Origin: Hyphomicrobiaceae bacterium
Lineage (GTDB): Bacteria; Pseudomonadota; Alphaproteobacteria; Rhizobiales; Hyphomicrobiaceae
DNA length: 64,000 bases
Assembly: GCA_020442165.1 (NCBI GenBank)
Contig: JAGRKV010000034.1
Coordinates: forward strand, 62,001 to 126,000
Direction of reading: 5' to 3'
Shown here: positions 35,755-44,551 of the stretch, one piece after another
Position numbering within the stretch: the first letter of the stretch is position 1
Layout of the letters: each line of letters opens with the position of its first letter
Made by a program: the position numbers and the translations under genes
The notes under the pieces: generated by a model
Databases searched by the model: none
What the model was told of the DNA's origin: nothing
What the model saw: only the letters and a program-made list of their open reading frames with translations

Positions 35755-37182
35755 GTGCCTGTTCAACTGGGACACGATTGTTTTGACGTGCGTCGCCGGG
35801 CATTTGTGTTCGCGGCATTGGCTGTTTTTTTCCTGATATGGACTGCAAGTGGTCCGTCCGATGCGGCGCAAGCCGGTGGCCAGCCGTCCGCATCGAGCGG
35901 CGCCGCCGAGGCGTTCATTGGTGGGGCGATCTACAGTGCTGACTGGATAGCGGCACCAAACGTCTCCGATGGCGCCGATGGTCTTGGACCGCTTTTCAAC
36001 GCGACGAGCTGCGCTGCTTGCCATCCGGGGCAAGATGCAAGTCTGGGAGCGCTGGGGCGGCCAGCCGTTCAAGCGGTGCCTCATGTGCTGCGACTTGCTC
36101 GCCGTTCAAGCGGAGTGCGCAGGCAGCAATCAGTTGGCCTGGATCTGCCGCCGGTCACTCCCGATCCCGATCCCCGGTATGGTGCCCAATTGCAGGATCG
36201 CGCCATTCCCGGCCATGCGGCCGAGGGCCAGATCGCCGTCCGGTGGGCGTACGTGAAGTGGCGCTTGGGAGATGGCACTGAAGTCAATCTGCGGTTGCCA
36301 AGGGTGCGCGTCTCCAGTCCGGTCTATGGACCGCTTTCACCGGACGTTGCCATGTCGCTGCGCCGGCCGCCGCCGCTGGAGGGGTTGAGTGTGGTTGCTG
36401 CGATCGATGAATCTCGTATTCTTTCGAACGCCGACCCGGAGGACCGGGATGGCGATGGCATCTCCGGGCGGCCGGGCTACGCACTAGATGAACGCCGCGG
36501 AAAGCAGGTGCTCGCGAGGTTTGGCTGGAAGGCATCGGTGGCGAGCCTTGCCGATCAGACGGCTGCGGCTTTTTCGCTCGACATGGGATTGTCATCGGTC
36601 AGGCGGGGGCTTGGCTCTGGCGATTGCACGCCATTGCAGGCTGCCTGCCGGAGTGCCGTCGATGGCGCATCGGCGGCCAAGGGTGGCTTTGAAGTCAGTG
36701 AGCGCGAGATTGACTTGGTGGTTGTCTATCTAGAGTCGTTGCCGGCCCCCATGCCATCGGGCGATACCAAAGTTGCGGAGAGCCGGGGCGCGACACAGTT
36801 TGCGCAACTTGGTTGCGCGGCTTGTCATCGAATTGATCTGTCCGGCACGACGCAGGGCGGCGTGCGAAGCGAGGTTTCCCGAGATGTCCGGCTCTTTTCC
36901 GATCTTCTGCTCCACGATATGGGGCTGGGGTTGGGTGATGGTATTGCCGAGGGGACGGCGTCGGGCAGGGAGTGGCGGACGCCGCCGCTTTGGGGTCTAA
37001 GTTTGCGCCTTGAGGACATCGCACGGGGCAGAATCCAAGGGCTTCTGCATGACGGGAGGGCGCGCACAATCGAAGAGGCGGTCTTGTGGCATGGCGGCGA
37101 GGGGGCGGCATCACGCGAGCGCTTTTGGCAGCTTGCGGCGCCCGATCGCGCGAACTTCCTCGCTTACCTCTCTGGCCTGTGA
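35755..37182 (+). CDS. Di-heme cytochrome c oxidoreductase (DHOR family)
   Basis: A ~475-residue exported di-heme protein with two haem c motifs, SCAACHPGQD and GCAACHRIDL, in the layout of the DHOR ("thiol oxidoreductase") family, and the C-terminal region LRLEDIARGRIQGLLHDGRA. A signal peptide (RRRAFVFAALAVFFLIWTAS) lies near the N-terminus. The GTG at 35755 has AAGG 7 nt upstream; the GTG at 35788 would start directly at the signal and the ATG-like start 81 bp further out is less likely. Its haem needs are met by the ccm operon in the same window. The physiological electron partner is unknown. Confidence 0.85.
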   Translation: MPVQLGHDCFDVRRRAFVFAALAVFFLIWTASGPSDAAQAGGQPSASSGAAEAFIGGAIYSADWIAAPNVSDGADGLGPLFNATSCAACHPGQDASLGALGRPAVQAVPHVLRLARRSSGVRRQQSVGLDLPPVTPDPDPRYGAQLQDRAIPGHAAEGQIAVRWAYVKWRLGDGTEVNLRLPRVRVSSPVYGPLSPDVAMSLRRPPPLEGLSVVAAIDESRILSNADPEDRDGDGISGRPGYALDERRGKQVLARFGWKASVASLADQTAAAFSLDMGLSSVRRGLGSGDCTPLQAACRSAVDGASAAKGGFEVSEREIDLVVVYLESLPAPMPSGDTKVAESRGATQFAQLGCAACHRIDLSGTTQGGVRSEVSRDVRLFSDLLLHDMGLGLGDGIAEGTASGREWRTPPLWGLSLRLEDIARGRIQGLLHDGRARTIEEAVLWHGGEGAASRERFWQLAAPDRANFLAYLSGL

Positions 37183-37332
37183 TGTGCTGTGCCCGGTCTG
37201 CCTTCTTTATGGCCCAAATGGGGTGTCGAAGACGGCGCCGCGGGAACCCGCGCGATCCCCTTGTGCCTGAGCATTGTCTTTGATGACCGGACCACATCGC
37301 TTGCCAAGACCCTGACCAGGATAAAGCAGAAC

Positions 37333-38961
37333 ATGACAGTGAGATTGAGCCGTCGCCATCTTCTGGGCGGCGTTACATCGGCGGCAGCGCTCGCCGCTTT
37401 CGGTGAAGGTCTTCCTCTGCGGTCCCACGCCCAGAGTGCTGGAACGTCTGCTGCGGAGATGACGCCTGGCGCGGCTGGCGGGGCAACGGGTGTGCGGTAC
37501 GGGGCGGCGCAACCCTTTTCGTTCGATGTTCTACGGCAATTGGCCGAAGCGCTTGCAGGTAAGCCTCATGTGCCTGGCCGGTCAGAGCATGGGGCGCTTA
37601 TCGATCGCATCGACTATGATCCCTACCAGCAGATCCGCTACCGGCCGGACGACACTTTGGCGCTGGGCGAAACTCCGGTGCAGTTGTTTCACCTGGGCAA
37701 GTTCTTCCAGGATCCGACGCGCATTCACGTCGTAACCGGTGGTGAAGCACGCGAAGTTATCTACGACACACAACTCTTCGATATGCCGGACGGACACCCC
37801 GCGCGGCAGTTGCCGGAGAACGCGGGCTTCGCTGGGTTCCGCGTCATGTCGCCGGATTTGAAGACCGACTGGATCTCCTATCTGGGGGCGTCCTATTTTC
37901 GCACTTCGGGTCCGTTCGACCAGTATGGCCTTTCCGCGCGTGGGCTTGCCATCGATACCGGACTGCCAACACCGGAGGAGTTTCCGCGTTTCTCCCGGCT
38001 ATGGCTTGAAGCGGGGCATGGCGGGCAGCAGTTCGTGGTCTATGCGCTGCTCGACAGCCCGAGCGTTGCCGGCGCCTACCGCATGGAAACACGGCGGAAG
38101 ACGAATGACAAAGGTGTTCACAAGATCGTGCAGGACATCAGCCTGGAGATCTTCGCGCGCAAAGACATCGCGCGGCTTGGCATCGCGCCATTCTCCAGCA
38201 TGTACTGGTATGGCGAAGGCAACCGCCGTCAGGGGCCAGACTGGCGTCCTGAGGTTCACGACTCGGATGGTTTGTCGATCGTGACCGGATCGGGGGAACG
38301 GCTGTGGCGGCCGCTTGGCAATCCGCCGCGGGTGATGACCAACTCCTTCGTCGACCGCGATATCAAGGGCTTCGGCCTTTTGCAGAGGGATCGGAATTTC
38401 GAGAACTATCTCGATGACGGTGTGTTCTACGAGCGCCGTGCGTCAGTGTGGGTGGAACCGCTGGAGGGTTGGGGCGAGGGGGCGGTGCAGCTCCTGGAGA
38501 TTCCGACCGACGACGAGATCCACGATAACATCGCTGCCTACTGGGTGCCGGCGCGCACGATGAAGGCTGGTGACAAGGGGAGCTGGAGCTACAGGCTGAC
38601 CTGGGGGGACGATGCTCCCGATCCGGGAGAACTTGGACGCACCATTGCAACATTCACCGGTTTTGGCGGGCGTCCTGGGCAGAAGCGGCCAAAGGGTGTG
38701 CGCAAGTATGTGATCGATTTCGACGGTTCGATCTTCAAAGGACTTGGGCGGGAGGACGGCGTGTCGCTCGTCGTCACGGCCTCTCGCGGCAGCGTCTCCA
38801 ATGAATCGACATATCCGGTTGTCGGACAGCCGCATCGCTGGAGGGCGATGTTCGATATCGCTGCGGACGGTCCCGATCCGGTTGATCTGCGCGCCTACCT
38901 GAAGCGCAATAACTCGGCGCTGAGTGAAACGTGGCTTGCGCAGTATTTTCCCGAGGCATGA
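37333..38961 (+). CDS. Periplasmic glucan biosynthesis protein OpgG/OpgD
   Basis: A 542-residue protein with a Tat-type signal (LSRRHLLGGVTSAAALAAFG) followed by the MdoG/OpgG fold: DYDPYQQIRYRPDDTLAL, QLFHLGKFFQDPTRIHVV, YWVPARTMKAGDKGSWSYRL. Such proteins shape or release osmoregulated periplasmic beta-glucans made by OpgH. A Tat signal is more like OpgD than OpgG. No opgH is in the window. Start: the ATG at 37333, which gives the signal peptide; the frame is open 144 bp upstream. It may be linked physiologically to the FeuPQ-like pair, which controls cyclic glucan export in S. meliloti. Confidence 0.9.
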   Translation: MTVRLSRRHLLGGVTSAAALAAFGEGLPLRSHAQSAGTSAAEMTPGAAGGATGVRYGAAQPFSFDVLRQLAEALAGKPHVPGRSEHGALIDRIDYDPYQQIRYRPDDTLALGETPVQLFHLGKFFQDPTRIHVVTGGEAREVIYDTQLFDMPDGHPARQLPENAGFAGFRVMSPDLKTDWISYLGASYFRTSGPFDQYGLSARGLAIDTGLPTPEEFPRFSRLWLEAGHGGQQFVVYALLDSPSVAGAYRMETRRKTNDKGVHKIVQDISLEIFARKDIARLGIAPFSSMYWYGEGNRRQGPDWRPEVHDSDGLSIVTGSGERLWRPLGNPPRVMTNSFVDRDIKGFGLLQRDRNFENYLDDGVFYERRASVWVEPLEGWGEGAVQLLEIPTDDEIHDNIAAYWVPARTMKAGDKGSWSYRLTWGDDAPDPGELGRTIATFTGFGGRPGQKRPKGVRKYVIDFDGSIFKGLGREDGVSLVVTASRGSVSNESTYPVVGQPHRWRAMFDIAADGPDPVDLRAYLKRNNSALSETWLAQYFPEA

Positions 38962-39170
38962 GGACTCGAGACGAGGCGCGGGAGTTGTGAAGAGCACCCG
39001 CTCCAAGGCTTGAAGACCGGGCGCCTACGCCGATCGATAAGACGGCAGGTTGAGCGTTCAATACGATCCTGCGGGGCGCGCGGGCCGGTGCTGGACCGGA
39101 CGAAGGGTTGTGGTATCAGCTTGCGTGCTTCATTCTCGACCGATCTGGGTCAACGTCTGGAGATTTGGCC

Positions 39171-40091
39171 ATGAGTGCTTTTCCTGACAACGATCCACTC
39201 CCAGGTGATGCCGCATCCTGTGACGCGCTAGAGCAGGTGATCGTGCCTCGTGCCCGTGATGTAGGCGGTTTTTCGGTGCGCCGTGCGCTGCCCGCGCAGG
39301 GGCGGCAAATGGTTGGTCCCTTCATCTTCTTCGACGAGATGGGACCAGCAGAGTTCCTGTTGGGCAATGGCATCGATGTGCGGCCGCATCCACATATCGG
39401 ACTGGCGACCGTCACCTATTTGTTCGATGGCGAAATCATGCACCGCGACAGTCTGGGTTCGGCGCAGCCGATCCGCGCCGGTGATCTCAACTTGATGTCG
39501 GCGGGGCGCGGTATCGTCCATTCGGAGCGTTCCGCGGAAGGCGAACGCGGCAAGCCGCAGTCACAGCTGTTCGGTGTCCAGGCTTGGGCGGCGCTACCCA
39601 TGTCGCACGAAGAATCAGCGCCCACTTTCGTGCATCATGAGCGCTCCCAGTTGCCACGCATTTCGGGCGAGGGCAAACGTGTCAGCATCATCATGGGACA
39701 GGCGTATGGCGCTGCGTCACCTGCGAACTTCCCGCATCCCTGTCTTTATGCCGAGGCGGTACTGGCACCTGGTGCGGTTCTGCCGATCGACGACGACTAT
39801 GACGAGCGCGCGATCTATGTAATTTCCGGCGAGATCGATATTGCAGGCGATACGTTCGGTCCACATCGACTGCTGGTGTTCAAGCCTGGAGATCGCATCT
39901 CGGTTTTGGCGCTCACCAACGCGAGGTTGATGCTGCTAGGAGGCGAGCCGATGGATGGGCCGCGCCACATCTGGTGGAACTTCGTGTCGTCGTCAGCCGA
40001 TCGGATTCGCGCGGCAAAGGAAGACTGGAAGCAGCGGCGTTTCGCGCCCGTGTTGGGGGATGAAAAGGAATTCATCCCGCTGCCGGAGTGA
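39171..40091 (+). CDS. Pirin-family protein
   Basis: A 306-residue cupin. The pirin motif is clear: GFSVRRALPAQGRQMVGPFI, FDEMGPAEF, VRPHPHIGLATVTYLFDGEI with the metal-binding histidines HPHIG, and MSAGRGIVHSERS. Pirins of this type bind iron and some oxidise quercetin; the bacterial role is not settled. The ATG at 39171 has TGGAGATTTGG upstream. It converges with the rhodanese gene on the other strand. Confidence 0.93.
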   Translation: MSAFPDNDPLPGDAASCDALEQVIVPRARDVGGFSVRRALPAQGRQMVGPFIFFDEMGPAEFLLGNGIDVRPHPHIGLATVTYLFDGEIMHRDSLGSAQPIRAGDLNLMSAGRGIVHSERSAEGERGKPQSQLFGVQAWAALPMSHEESAPTFVHHERSQLPRISGEGKRVSIIMGQAYGAASPANFPHPCLYAEAVLAPGAVLPIDDDYDERAIYVISGEIDIAGDTFGPHRLLVFKPGDRISVLALTNARLMLLGGEPMDGPRHIWWNFVSSSADRIRAAKEDWKQRRFAPVLGDEKEFIPLPE

Positions 40092-40132
40092 GCCGGTGCG
40101 ATCCTGATTGCGTCTCAGTGCCGGCTGCGGTC

Positions 40133-40522
40133 TCAACCCGTGCGGCGGTGATGATAGGGCACCGTTGGCAGGCCGCGCAGGATCCAGCCGGGGCCTGCAC
40201 CAAAGCCACCCGTCATGCCCTCCACGACGTTGACGGCCTGTGTGAAGCCGTGGGCCTGCATGAAGCGCTGCACATGCGCGGAGCGATTGCCGGATGCGCA
40301 AATGAGCGCAAAGGGTTTCGTCTTGTCGTTGCCAAGCAATTCCAGGACGTGCTCGACGAACTCTGGCCCAGCCGCTGTCAAAGTGATGGCGCCTTCCGCG
40401 ATGCCTGAGCGCATCCATTCGCCTTCGGTGCGGATGTCGATGAGGACGAGGCCGGCGTCCTGCATCAGCTTGTGGGCTTCCTGCGGATGGACGCGGTCGG
40501 GGATCTGGGCGGTCGTGCTCAT
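40133..40522 (-). CDS. Single-domain rhodanese sulfurtransferase
   Basis: A 129-residue protein with one rhodanese domain. The catalytic Cys is in ALICASGNRSAHVQRFM (loop CASGNRS) and the domain begins VLIDIRTEGEWMRSG. It should accept persulfide sulfur and pass it to an acceptor. It is the first of three genes on the minus strand concerned with sulfur transfer (rhodanese, sseA-like, cysteine synthase), although a 406-bp gap separates it from the next. Confidence 0.92.
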   Translation of the reverse strand: MSTTAQIPDRVHPQEAHKLMQDAGLVLIDIRTEGEWMRSGIAEGAITLTAAGPEFVEHVLELLGNDKTKPFALICASGNRSAHVQRFMQAHGFTQAVNVVEGMTGGFGAGPGWILRGLPTVPYHHRRTG

Positions 40523-40928
40523 CTTGTCAAACCTTGGCTCATTGATCGTTGCGGATGTTGGCTGGACCGTTGCCAGCCGCTGGTGCCGCTTCCGTTCCTG
40601 GTTGTGGTGTCTGCTTCCGGCTTTGCCGGCATCTCCAGACCCGCTCCAGACTTGTCAAAGCCGCGCACGCAACTCTAGCGGCACGGCCCATTTTCCTGAT
40701 TGATATCAGCTTATATTAGCATCCACTGATATAAATTCAAGAACGGCACAGGACTTCCGAGTGCGGACGAAAAACTGCTCCGCTCACGAATGTCTGGTTA
40801 GCAAGGTCTAACCAGAAAACATTTCAGTCCAGTAATCGTTGGAGGCTCACGCCGCTGCCGCCCTGGGCAGGGAGGTGACGTCAGGGATGGAGCGCACTTG
40901 GCTGGAGCCGGCAGCTGAACAGCCTCAG
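40523..40928. other. Gap between sseA 3' end and rhodanese 5' end, with two inverted repeats
   Basis: No gene is supported in these 406 bp. An AT-rich inverted repeat, ATATCAG at 40703-40709 and CTGATAT at 40726-40732, lies ~180 bp upstream of the rhodanese start, and a second inverted repeat is at 40793-40816. They could be operators for the rhodanese gene. Confidence 0.5.
40793..40816. repeat. Perfect 9-bp hairpin repeat downstream of sseA
   Basis: TCTGGTTAG (40793-40801) and CTAACCAGA (40808-40816) are exact inverted repeats with a 6-nt loop CAAGGT. In minus-strand RNA the hairpin would form ~110 nt after the sseA stop, but no U-run follows it, so a terminator role is not supported. Confidence 0.55.
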
Positions 40929-41807
40929 TCAGCTAACGGGCAAGGGCTGTGCGGGTCCGGTCTCCACGGGCAGTCCGTTGTCGCGGCCCCATTCCGCCCA
41001 GCTGCCGTCGTATACGGCGGCGTTTGTCTGGCCGAGCACGGCCAAGCCGAGTGAAAGGATAGCGGCGGTGACGCCCGATCCGCAGGTCGTGACGACGGGG
41101 TGATGGGGGTCAATCCCGGCTTCACCGAAGATCTTTTCGATCTCAGCAGAACTCCGGAAAGTGCCGTCAGGATTTATCATCAACTCGTAATGGACAGAGC
41201 GCGAGCCGGGGATATGGCCGCCACGGAGACCTTCGCGCGGTTCTGGCTCGGTGCCTTCAAAGCGGCCGGGCGAACGGGCGTCTACGATCTGCTCCGTCGG
41301 ATTACGCAATAGCGCGCGGACGTCGTCGATATCGCGGATCAGATCGGCATTGAGGCGCGGCGTATAGTGCCGCTCGGACCGGCGCGGAGGCGGCCCGTTC
41401 TCGGTGTCGCGTCCCTCTGCCTGCCACTTCTTCAGGCCGCCATTGAGGACGGCAACATCGTCATGTCCCATGACGCGGAACGTCCACCAGGCACGGGCTG
41501 CCGAATACAGCCCGTCGACGTCGTAGACCACGATGCGCATGCCATCGCCAACGCCCATCTTCTTCATACGGCTGGCAAATTTGACCGTTGAAGGGAGCAT
41601 GTGCGGCAGGTCTGACTTTTCGTCGATCAGGTCGTCGATGTCGAAGAAGATGGCGCCTGGAATGTGTCCGGCCTCGTATTCCGCCTTGGGGTCGCGGTTC
41701 GCTTCGGGCAGATGCCAGGACGCATCGAAAATGACAAGGTCAGGCGCGTTCAGGTGCTCGGCGAGCCAGTCCGTTCCCACGATCCAATTCTTGGCGCTGA
41801 GGGGCAC
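40929..41807 (-). CDS. sseA: 3-mercaptopyruvate (thiosulfate) sulfurtransferase
   Basis: A 292-residue two-domain rhodanese. The N-terminal domain is inactive-type (VIFDASWHLP, GHIPGAIFFDIDDLID) and the C-terminal domain carries the active Cys in VVTTCGSGVTAAIL; CGSGVTA is the mercaptopyruvate-type loop. It transfers sulfur from 3-mercaptopyruvate to thiols or cyanide. The start is the GTG at 41807 (N-terminus then reads PLSAKNWIVGTDWLAEHL), which has GGAGG upstream. It lies 99 bp downstream of the cysteine synthase gene on the same strand, which suggests a cysteine/persulfide pathway unit. Confidence 0.94.
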   Translation of the reverse strand: MPLSAKNWIVGTDWLAEHLNAPDLVIFDASWHLPEANRDPKAEYEAGHIPGAIFFDIDDLIDEKSDLPHMLPSTVKFASRMKKMGVGDGMRIVVYDVDGLYSAARAWWTFRVMGHDDVAVLNGGLKKWQAEGRDTENGPPPRRSERHYTPRLNADLIRDIDDVRALLRNPTEQIVDARSPGRFEGTEPEPREGLRGGHIPGSRSVHYELMINPDGTFRSSAEIEKIFGEAGIDPHHPVVTTCGSGVTAAILSLGLAVLGQTNAAVYDGSWAEWGRDNGLPVETGPAQPLPVS

Positions 41808-41906
41808 TTGCGGTCCTCCAGTTCTCTTTAGTTGTTGCGGCGGCACGGGGCCACAGCGGATCAATCCATCTCGCGGTTGCAGCAGGGGCCGGGGCGCGAG
41901 TCAATT

Positions 41907-42950
41907 CTACTGGGGTGGAACGAATACTTCAGGCACTGTTACTTCGTGCGGCGTCAGCCATGAGGGTACCGGCAGACTCTTGCTTTCGAGGAACGCCGGA
42001 TTGAACAACTTTGACTGGTAGCGATAGCCCAGGTCGCACAGGATCGTCACGATGGTATGACCAGGCCCCAGGTCGCGCGCCAAACGAACGGCGCCAGCGA
42101 CGTTGACGCCGGAGGAGGTGCCAAGGCAGAAGCCCTCGTCCTTCAGCAATGAGAATACCGTTTCAACTGCTTCTGCGTCCTCGATGCGATAGGCGCGGTC
42201 GACAACGACCCCCTCCAGGTTGGCGGTGATGCGCCCCTGGCCGATACCCTCGGTGATGGACGAGCCTTCCGAAGCCAGCTTTCCGGTGGTGTAGTAGCTA
42301 TAAAGCGCGGCGCCGGGCGGATCGGCTAATCCGATGACGATGTTCTCGTTTTTTGCTTTCAAACCCAAAGAGACTCCGCCCAGGGTCCCGCCTGAGCCCA
42401 CCGCGCAGATGAAGCCGTCGATGCGGCCGCCGGTGTCGGACCAGATTTCTTCGGCAGTGGTTTCGATATGCGCCTGCCGGTTGGCGACGTTATCGAACTG
42501 GTTGGCCCACACCGCGCCGTTCGGCAGCCTTGAGGCCAGTGTCTCGGCGAGGCGGGCTGAATATTTCACGTAGTTGTTGGGGTTCTTATAGGGGACGGCG
42601 GGAACCTCGATCAGTTCGGCACCCAACAGGCGCAATGTGTCCTTCTTTTCCTGCGACTGCGTTTCGGGAATGACGATGACGCTCTTGAAGCCCATGGCAT
42701 TGGCGAGCACGGTGAGGCCGATGCCGGTATTGCCTGCTGTACCTTCGACGATGGTTCCACCTGGCCGTAATGTTCCCCGGCGCAAGGCGTCCTTGATGAT
42801 GTAGAGAGCGGCGCGATCCTTCACGGACTGGCCCGGGTTCATGAACTCGGCCTTGCCGAGGATCGTGCAGCCGGTGTCCTGGCTGGCGCGCCGCAGCTCT
42901 ATAAGAGGGGTGCGGCCGACCGCGTCCGCAACGCTCTTTTGATGTGGCAC
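41907..42950 (-). CDS. cysK: Cysteine synthase A (PLP-dependent)
   Basis: A ~347-residue O-acetylserine sulfhydrylase-type PLP enzyme. The PLP lysine is in NPGQSVKDRAALYII, the substrate loop is VEGTAGNTGIG and the phosphate-binding glycines are in AVGSGGTLGGVS. The C-terminus (NPAFLESKSLPVPSWL) is the longer form seen in alphaproteobacteria. It makes cysteine from O-acetylserine and sulfide. The GTG at 42950 follows GGAGGGG; a GTG at 42968 is an alternative. It is likely the first gene of the sulfur cluster with sseA. Confidence 0.93.
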   Translation of the reverse strand: MPHQKSVADAVGRTPLIELRRASQDTGCTILGKAEFMNPGQSVKDRAALYIIKDALRRGTLRPGGTIVEGTAGNTGIGLTVLANAMGFKSVIVIPETQSQEKKDTLRLLGAELIEVPAVPYKNPNNYVKYSARLAETLASRLPNGAVWANQFDNVANRQAHIETTAEEIWSDTGGRIDGFICAVGSGGTLGGVSLGLKAKNENIVIGLADPPGAALYSYYTTGKLASEGSSITEGIGQGRITANLEGVVVDRAYRIEDAEAVETVFSLLKDEGFCLGTSSGVNVAGAVRLARDLGPGHTIVTILCDLGYRYQSKLFNPAFLESKSLPVPSWLTPHEVTVPEVFVPPQ

Positions 42951-43084
42951 CTGTTCCCCTCCGTCCACGGATCGAGCCGTTGACCATGCTCGAAAATCGG
43001 GGCCAAACTAGCGGTGCAGTCGCCGCTCCGCAAGGCCGCGTGCGGTGCCGCGATCTGACGCGGTGTGCGGGCCTGATACGGCGT

Positions 43085-43099
43085 TTAACTGCGAATTAA
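43085..43099. promoter_or_regulatory. CtrA-type box upstream of outer-membrane gene
   Basis: TTAACTGCGAATTAA is an exact TTAA-N7-TTAA match to the CtrA cell-cycle regulator site of alphaproteobacteria, followed by C as in the consensus. It lies 85 bp before the ATG of the outer-membrane protein gene, within the likely promoter. Confidence 0.5.
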
Positions 43100-43184
43100 C
43101 TGCGTTCGTCCAATTATCCCTCTGTAGACGAAAGCGGTCTGCAGGCCTCCATGCATGAGAGCCTGTTTCAAGAGGGAAAGCCAA

Positions 43185-44132
43185 ATGACTGTGATTTATA
43201 AGGCTGGCATCGCCTCGGCAGCGCTCGCCGTGGTCGCCATAATTGCCGTGCCTGTACAAGCCGCCGACCTTGGGGGCTACTCGGGCGGTTCGATCAAGGA
43301 CGGCTATGTGCCTCTGCCCCAGGTGACGCGTTCGGCTGCTGGACCTTGCTACTTCCGCGCCGACGTCGGCTATTCGTGGTCGGGCGCTTCGGCCAGCTGG
43401 CCCGTTTCGCATGATTCCTTCGACTTCGCGGACGCCGATACCGACGGCTTCGCAGATGGTGACACGAACACGAACGGCACCATCGACTCTGACGAAGTCA
43501 CCAGCGTCACTCAGACGACAGTCGAGGGTGCAAGCCTCGAAAACACTTGGCTTGGCGAGGTCGGTGTCGGTTGCGGTTCGGGTTCGCGCGGTCTTCGCGC
43601 CGAAGTCATGCTCGGTTTCCGCGGCAAGCGCAGTTTCGAGGGTGAGCCGGGCTACTACGATGGCACGCTTGTTGGCCAGCCGACCGGCACGACGCCGCTC
43701 GTCGATCCGGTCGATCCCATGCACACGTCGCTGAAGACGACGACGCTGATGTTCAACGCCTATTATGATCTGGGCAAGTTTGGCCGCTTCGTTCCCTACG
43801 TCGGCGCCGGCATCGGTGCGGCATATCATCAGCTCGACGACATCTACTTCACAGGCAACCCCAACCTGACCAACCACATCCACGGCAACAACGATATCGC
43901 CTTTGCCTGGTCGCTGATGGCAGGTGTTGGTGTGCAGCTCACCGATCGCGCAGTGCTAGACGTCGGCTACCGCTATATCGACACCGGCTCGATCACCAGC
44001 CAGCGCTCGGACACCGGCTTCAACGTGAACCCAGCCGTCAAGTTCGACGATCTCACCGCGCATGAACTCAAGGTGGGCCTGCGCTATCACTTTGGCGAAG
44101 CCAACTGCTGCGCGGAAACGTCCTTCAAGTAA
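43185..44132 (+). CDS. Outer-membrane beta-barrel protein with EF-hand-like loop
   Basis: A 315-residue outer-membrane protein: signal peptide ending AVPVQAAD, then a Gly/Tyr/Phe-rich barrel (CYFRADVGYSWSGAS, SLENTWLGEVGVGCGSGS, KFGRFVPYVGAGIGAAY, VLDVGYRYIDTGSI) ending with a barrel-type strand (LKVGLRYHFGEANCCAETSFK). It belongs to the small Omp25/porin-opacity group. Residues 83-104 carry an unusual Asp/Asn-rich loop (see findings). The ATG at 43185 has AGAGGGAAAG upstream. A CtrA-type box lies 85 bp upstream and a strong terminator follows. Confidence 0.9.
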   Translation: MTVIYKAGIASAALAVVAIIAVPVQAADLGGYSGGSIKDGYVPLPQVTRSAAGPCYFRADVGYSWSGASASWPVSHDSFDFADADTDGFADGDTNTNGTIDSDEVTSVTQTTVEGASLENTWLGEVGVGCGSGSRGLRAEVMLGFRGKRSFEGEPGYYDGTLVGQPTGTTPLVDPVDPMHTSLKTTTLMFNAYYDLGKFGRFVPYVGAGIGAAYHQLDDIYFTGNPNLTNHIHGNNDIAFAWSLMAGVGVQLTDRAVLDVGYRYIDTGSITSQRSDTGFNVNPAVKFDDLTAHELKVGLRYHFGEANCCAETSFK

Positions 44133-44167
44133 TTCCTGCATCGAATTCTCTCCCGATCCGCAGGAGG

Positions 44168-44204
44168 CGGCCGGTTGCCTTGGCAACCGGCCGTCTTGCT
44201 TTTT
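44168..44204 (+). terminator. Rho-independent terminator after the barrel gene
   Basis: A perfect 12-bp stem, CGGCCGGTTGCC and GGCAACCGGCCG with a TT loop, starts 36 nt after the stop codon and is followed by TCTTGCTTTTT. Stem strength and T-run are both good. Confidence 0.88.
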
Positions 44205-44398
44205 GCGGTGCTGGTTGCCTGCGCCGGACTTTGGGAAAAGAGGTTTGTTCGCCGCCGATAGCGCGTGGATCGCAGGCGACTCATCGTGGGTTTACGATGT
44301 TATCGCCGGATCGGCACGACCCTTGCACAACCGCCGTTGCACGCTTGCTGCCGCTGTAGAGCATCCTGCTCTGGAGCGAACCCTTGGAGCGGGCAACG

Positions 44399-44551
44399 AT
44401 GTGGAAGTTCCTGACCGCAGTTGCTGTGGTTGTGGGTCTCATCGCTTTCGGAGACAAAGCCTGGACGCTGCCGTACATCCCATATTTCGCGATGTCGATT
44501 CCAGCGATCTGGATTGTCTTTCTGGCGGGACTTTACATCTCGCAGCGCTAA
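44399..44551 (+). CDS. 50-residue small membrane protein
   Basis: A short frame, ATG at 44399 to TAA at 44549-44551, starts MWKFLTAVAVVVGLIAFG and continues DKAWTLPYIPYFAMS, IPAIWIVFLAGLYISQR. Two hydrophobic stretches (residues 4-17 and 25-46) make it a likely inner-membrane protein. GGAG lies 10 nt before the ATG, and a hairpin follows just after the stop. It is too small for usual gene calling, and no family is recognised. Coding-type codon use and a good ribosome site support it. Confidence 0.55.
   Translation: MWKFLTAVAVVVGLIAFGDKAWTLPYIPYFAMSIPAIWIVFLAGLYISQR

Noticed and set aside
40793..40816. Intrinsic terminator of sseA
   Set aside because: The stem is perfect but no U-run follows on the minus strand.
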